A stretch of DNA of 8,361 nt from CAVQNQ01 sp963714205 (lineage in GTDB: Bacteria; Acidobacteriota; Terriglobia; Bryobacterales; Bryobacteraceae), in assembly GCA_963714205.1 (NCBI GenBank), contig CAVQNQ010000009.1:1-8361 (forward strand). Reading direction: 5' to 3'. Below, piece after piece: positions 5,745-8,361 of the stretch. The notes beneath the pieces are model-generated. The model was not told the origin of the DNA. It did not search any database and saw nothing but the letters and a program-made list of their open reading frames with translations. Both the position numbers and the translations under genes were made by a program. Positions within the stretch are counted from its first letter, which is position 1; the number at the start of each line of letters is the position of its first letter.

Positions 5745-6885
5745 AACTCGAATGCGGCTGGCGGTACTGGGATTCCTGGGCGCGGTGAGCGTGCTGGCGC
5801 AGGATGTTCCGCTCGATCCGCGCAGCTCCATCAGTATCAACTTCGCCAAGGATTCGCCGGTGGCGGTGCTGAATGTCGCGACCGGCGAATCGCGCGCCAC
5901 GGCTCGCGGCGCGGCCCTGGTGCTGGACCTGCACATGTCGCTGACGCTGCGCAACCTGAGCGCCAGCCGCATCCACGGCGTGACGCTGCGGGTGGTGGCG
6001 CAGGAAGTGACCCTGGGCGGGAAAGGGTCGGTGGCGTACCCCAGCCTGAACGTGGGACCGGGCGAAGCCTTCCCGGTTCGAATCGACATGCAACTGGTGC
6101 GGCCCACGCAGGCGGCGGCCGGACCGCTGGTGGAAGTGAACCTGGACGGGGTGCTGTTTCAGGACCTTTCCTTCTACGGTCCCGACCGGCTGAACTCGCG
6201 GCGCACCATGACCGCCTGGGAAATGGAGGCGCAGCGCGATCGCGAACATTTTAAGCGGGTGCTGGCGCAAAACGGGGCGGACGGGTTGCGCCACGAGCTG
6301 ATTGAAAGCCTGGCGCGCCAGGCCGAGCGCCCGCAGTTGGATGTGCGCGTGGCCCGCGGCGGGCCGGCGGTTTCCTCCACGGCGGCGGGCGCCGAGCGCA
6401 CGGAGCAGTTCGCTTTTCTGAAGTTCCCCGATGCGCCCGTAGAGCCGGTGGAGGGATGGGCGCAGCTTGCCGGAAATGAAGTGCGCGCCCCGCGCATCGA
6501 GGTGCTGAACAAATCGAGCAAGCCCATAAAGTACGTTGAGCTGGGCTGGCTGGTGAGCGATCAGAAGGGCCAGCAATACATGGCGGCATCGCTGCCGGCC
6601 GCCGATCCGGCGCTCTACCTGCCGCCGGGGCGCACCGCGCGCGTGTTGCAGGAGACCGCGCTGCGATTTTCGCGCAGCGGGCAACCGGTGAGCATACAGG
6701 GCATGACGGGCTTTGTCAGCGAGGTGGAATTCGCCGATGGGAAGGTTTGGGTACCCAACCGGCAGAACCTGGAGAACGCCCTCCTGCTGAAGGTGCTGCC
6801 GCCCTCGAACGAAGAGCAGCGGCTCTCCGACCTGTACCGCACGAAGGGAATCGGCGCGCTGATCGAAGAGCTGAAGAAGTTCTAG
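5734..6885 (+). CDS. Secreted beta-rich protein of unknown function in the ECF operon
   Basis: I do not recognise a named family. The 383-residue product begins with a signal peptide (MRIETRMRLAVLGFLGAVSV, cleavage likely after LA at 22, leaving QDVPLDP), so it should be exported. Two segments resemble small Ig-like beta-sandwich modules of the kind that carry an N-x-S...I-x-x-V pattern: about 64-125 (LTLRNLSASRIHGVTLRVV ... LNVGPGEAFPVRID) and about 250-335 (IEVLNKSSKPIKYVELGWLV ... LYLPPGRTARVLQE). They are joined by a charged helical stretch (about 158-200). The frame overlaps the anti-sigma gene by 11 nt. A second in-frame ATG at 5752, just after that overlap, gives an equally good signal peptide and is a real alternative. 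Operon position suggests it takes part in, or is regulated by, the same envelope response. That is inference only. Confidence 0.72.
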   Translation: MRIETRMRLAVLGFLGAVSVLAQDVPLDPRSSISINFAKDSPVAVLNVATGESRATARGAALVLDLHMSLTLRNLSASRIHGVTLRVVAQEVTLGGKGSVAYPSLNVGPGEAFPVRIDMQLVRPTQAAAGPLVEVNLDGVLFQDLSFYGPDRLNSRRTMTAWEMEAQRDREHFKRVLAQNGADGLRHELIESLARQAERPQLDVRVARGGPAVSSTAAGAERTEQFAFLKFPDAPVEPVEGWAQLAGNEVRAPRIEVLNKSSKPIKYVELGWLVSDQKGQQYMAASLPAADPALYLPPGRTARVLQETALRFSRSGQPVSIQGMTGFVSEVEFADGKVWVPNRQNLENALLLKVLPPSNEEQRLSDLYRTKGIGALIEELKKF

Positions 6886-6886
6886 C

Positions 6887-7891
6887 CTAAGCCTTCAGAT
6901 ACGGCTTCATGGCTTCGAAGTTCCAGTCGATCTCGGCGATCTCCTCGGGCTTGAGATGGACTTCCGTTCGTTTGCCGTCGTGCCCGCGGCCCACCATGGT
7001 TTTGAAGACGCCGCGCTTTTTCATGATGTACTGCGGCACACCGGCGAACTGGCGCATTTCGTTGAGCATCAGCAGCAGGCTGGCAAACACCGTGCGCGCC
7101 TTCTCCTTCTGCCCGGACTGGTACAGATCCCAGGCGGCCACATATACGTCGGTGAACTGAGCCTCCGGCATGTCGCCATCCGCGCCAAAACGCATCTCGT
7201 AAGTGAGGCCGTAGCCATTGGCGCCGCTGAATACCGCCTTCATCAGCGGCTTCGCTTTGATCAACTCCTTCATACGGTCGTTTACCGGGGCGACCTCCTC
7301 TTTGATGTAACCCAGATTCGGGAACTCCTTGACCAGATCGATCAAGAACTCGACCGAGGGATCGATGCCCTGAGTCCCGCCCGAGGTTTGAATGAACACC
7401 GGGCGCCTGGCCAACTTGCCCAATGCCCTGTAGTAGGTGCGGTAATCCTCTATCGACTTGGCCTCCATCGGGGGCATGGCGATGAGGCCATCGGGCTCGA
7501 GTTCTTCGGCTTTGCGGGCGAACTCGAGCATCTGCTCGGTATTCGCGGATTGAACGCCGAGCAACAGAGCGGGCTTGCGCCCCTTGGCCGCTTTGGCGAC
7601 GACTTCCATGCCGCGCATGCGCTCCTCTTTGTTGACGCCCCCGGGGTAGCCGCTGGCATGCTGCGGCCAAGCCATGCCGTGTGCGCCCCATTTTTCGAAA
7701 ACCTCCACTTCGTGGGCCAGGTCCTCAAAATCCACGCCGCCGGCCGCGGTGTATGGGGTTGCCAGGATGGGGAAAATGCCGCGCATGGGCTTGGGCGCCG
7801 CGGCTGCGAGCGGCGGCTTCAGGGCAATCGCCGCTCCCGTTACCACGCCAAGACCCGCAAGCAATTGTCTTCGGCTATACCGTGTCGTCAT
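6887..7891 (-). CDS. Tat-exported DapA/NanA-family (class I aldolase-like) protein
   Basis: The 334 residues comprise a twin-arginine signal peptide (SRRQLL at 6-11, hydrophobic to about 33, ending LAAAAPKP) and a TIM-barrel domain of the dihydrodipicolinate synthase/N-acetylneuraminate lyase family. The N-terminal GIFPILATPYTAAGGVDFEDL (38-58) and the Schiff-base lysine region NLGYIKEEV (192-200, K197) are clear. Other family active-site motifs differ: the GTTGE position reads WPQHASGYP (75-83), the TPYY/PPYY tyrosine segment reads MPPMEA (139-144), and YNVP reads IQTSGG (167-172). The substrate is therefore unknown and dihydrodipicolinate synthesis is unlikely. The ATG at 7891 is chosen because a perfect AGGAGG (plus-strand 7898-7903) lies 6 nt upstream. 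The longer frame from 7924 has no such site and would bury the Tat motif. The gene converges on the secreted protein with a 1-bp gap and is divergent from an enolase-superfamily gene. Confidence 0.88.
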   Translation of the reverse strand: MTTRYSRRQLLAGLGVVTGAAIALKPPLAAAAPKPMRGIFPILATPYTAAGGVDFEDLAHEVEVFEKWGAHGMAWPQHASGYPGGVNKEERMRGMEVVAKAAKGRKPALLLGVQSANTEQMLEFARKAEELEPDGLIAMPPMEAKSIEDYRTYYRALGKLARRPVFIQTSGGTQGIDPSVEFLIDLVKEFPNLGYIKEEVAPVNDRMKELIKAKPLMKAVFSGANGYGLTYEMRFGADGDMPEAQFTDVYVAAWDLYQSGQKEKARTVFASLLLMLNEMRQFAGVPQYIMKKRGVFKTMVGRGHDGKRTEVHLKPEEIAEIDWNFEAMKPYLKA

Positions 7892-7897
7892 CTCAAG

Positions 7898-7903
7898 CCT
7901 CCT
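7898..7903 (-). promoter_or_regulatory. Consensus Shine-Dalgarno of the DapA/NanA-family gene
   Basis: The minus strand reads AGGAGG, then 6 nt (CTTGAG), then ATG. This perfect anti-SD complement fixes the start at 7891 and excludes the upstream ATG at 7924. Confidence 0.85.
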
Positions 7904-8052
7904 GATACTTGGGCTTCCGCACAATTACAGTACAACTTCAGGATGCCATCCGCAATCCCGCCCCGACCGCCCCGATGCCGGGCTGGAATTTCCCGCGCAG
8001 GTCGCATACACTGAACGTGGCGCACCCGAACCCAGACCAAAGGAGAATTGCT

Positions 8053-8361
8053 ATGAGTCCAAAGAGAAGAACCGGAATCAGCCGGCGCAGCCTGCTGAAG
8101 ACCGCGGCGGCCGTGAGCACGTTTGGCCCGCTATTCCAAGCCACCCAGGGGGAACTCAGCGCCCAGGCAAGACAGAACGGCCCCAACCGGAATTCATCCC
8201 CGAGCGATCTGAAGGTCACCGATATTCGTGGCGTGACGATCGCGTCGAATTACGACTATCCGATCATACGGATCGACACCAACCAGGGCGTCTATGGCTT
8301 GGGCGAGGTCTTCTGCAACGACATGGTCAGCCAGGCGCTGCTGCTGAAGCCCTTCGTGGTG
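8053..8361 (+). CDS. Tat-exported enolase-superfamily (mandelate racemase/muconate lactonizing type) protein, 5' part
   Basis: The frame is open from ATG 8053 to the window end and gives the first 103 residues. It starts with a classical twin-arginine signal: GISRRSLLK at 8-16 (SRRxxLK), then AAAVSTFGPLF. After a polar linker the enolase-superfamily N-terminal capping domain begins: LKVTDIRGVTIASNYDYPII (53-72), R-I-D-T-N-Q-G-V-YGLGEV (73-86), of the type found in mandelate racemase, galactonate dehydratase and related sugar-acid dehydratases. The metal-binding barrel residues lie beyond the window, so the subfamily cannot be named. A good ribosome-binding site (AGGAG at 8041-8045, 7-nt spacer) supports the start. 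It is divergent from the DapA/NanA-family gene, with which it may share a sugar-acid or related pathway. Confidence 0.85.
   Translation, partial: MSPKRRTGISRRSLLKTAAAVSTFGPLFQATQGELSAQARQNGPNRNSSPSDLKVTDIRGVTIASNYDYPIIRIDTNQGVYGLGEVFCNDMVSQALLLKPFVV

Noticed and set aside
7892..7924. Upstream ATG adding 11 residues to the DapA-family protein
   Set aside because: It would place extra residues before the Tat motif and make the consensus AGGAGG part of the coding sequence.
6956..8014. 352-codon plus-strand open frame opposite the DapA-family gene
   Set aside because: The minus-strand gene has a perfect Shine-Dalgarno, a Tat signal and a conserved fold. The antisense frame has no family resemblance.
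1..8361. CRISPR array, tRNA/rRNA, insertion sequence or phage genes
   Set aside because: No regularly spaced repeats, RNA gene signatures, transposase or integrase motifs, or terminal inverted repeats were seen on either strand.

Overview
The window is GC-rich, densely packed bacterial chromosome. It most likely comes from an Acidobacteriota member, perhaps a relative of Solibacter/Bryobacter. This is inferred from three things: a secreted VWA protein of the 'VWFA-related Acidobacterial domain' type (TIGR03436-like), an ECF sigma / HxxxCxxC anti-sigma pair in the style common in that phylum, and a divergent pair of Tat-signal enzymes (DapA/NanA family and enolase superfamily). No mobile element, CRISPR array, tRNA or rRNA was seen.

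Layout: (1) 1-114 is the 3' end of an unrecognised gene, followed 18 bp later by an RluD-family 23S rRNA pseudouridine synthase (133-1041). (2) A roughly 200-bp non-coding gap carries purine-rich degenerate repeat-like tracts and ends in a TATAAT box only 9 nt before the ATG of the VWA protein (1239-2159), which suggests a leaderless mRNA. (3) A RimI-like GNAT acetyltransferase follows at once (about 2164-2574). Its homology begins upstream of any canonical start codon. (4) A short DUF465/YdcH-like coiled-coil protein (2689-2925) is followed by a very strong UUCG-capped intrinsic terminator (2959-2996), which lies only 13 nt before a stand-alone Smr-domain protein (3010-3285). (5) A class I/II PLP aminotransferase (3292-4482) runs on the minus strand. 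(6) A 145-bp divergent region with palindromic elements separates it from a compact plus-strand operon: ECF sigma factor (4628-5176), membrane-anchored zinc-binding anti-sigma factor (5181-5744) and a secreted beta-rich protein of unknown function (5734-6885). (7) A Tat-exported DapA/NanA-family protein (6887-7891, minus strand) is divergent from the start of a Tat-exported mandelate racemase/muconate lactonizing enzyme-type protein (8053 to beyond the window).

How they fit together: the sigma/anti-sigma/secreted protein trio looks like one envelope-signalling unit. The DapA-type and enolase-superfamily proteins resemble the dehydratase plus aldolase pairing of sugar-acid catabolism. However, both carry twin-arginine signals, and the aldolase-like protein keeps the Schiff-base lysine while losing the other canonical active-site motifs. 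The remaining genes are translation-related or housekeeping (rluD, rimI-like, smr, aminotransferase). Nothing here is clearly a wholly new system. The most interesting points are the divergent exported enzyme pair, the ECF module with its uncharacterised third gene, and several unusual start or leader arrangements.
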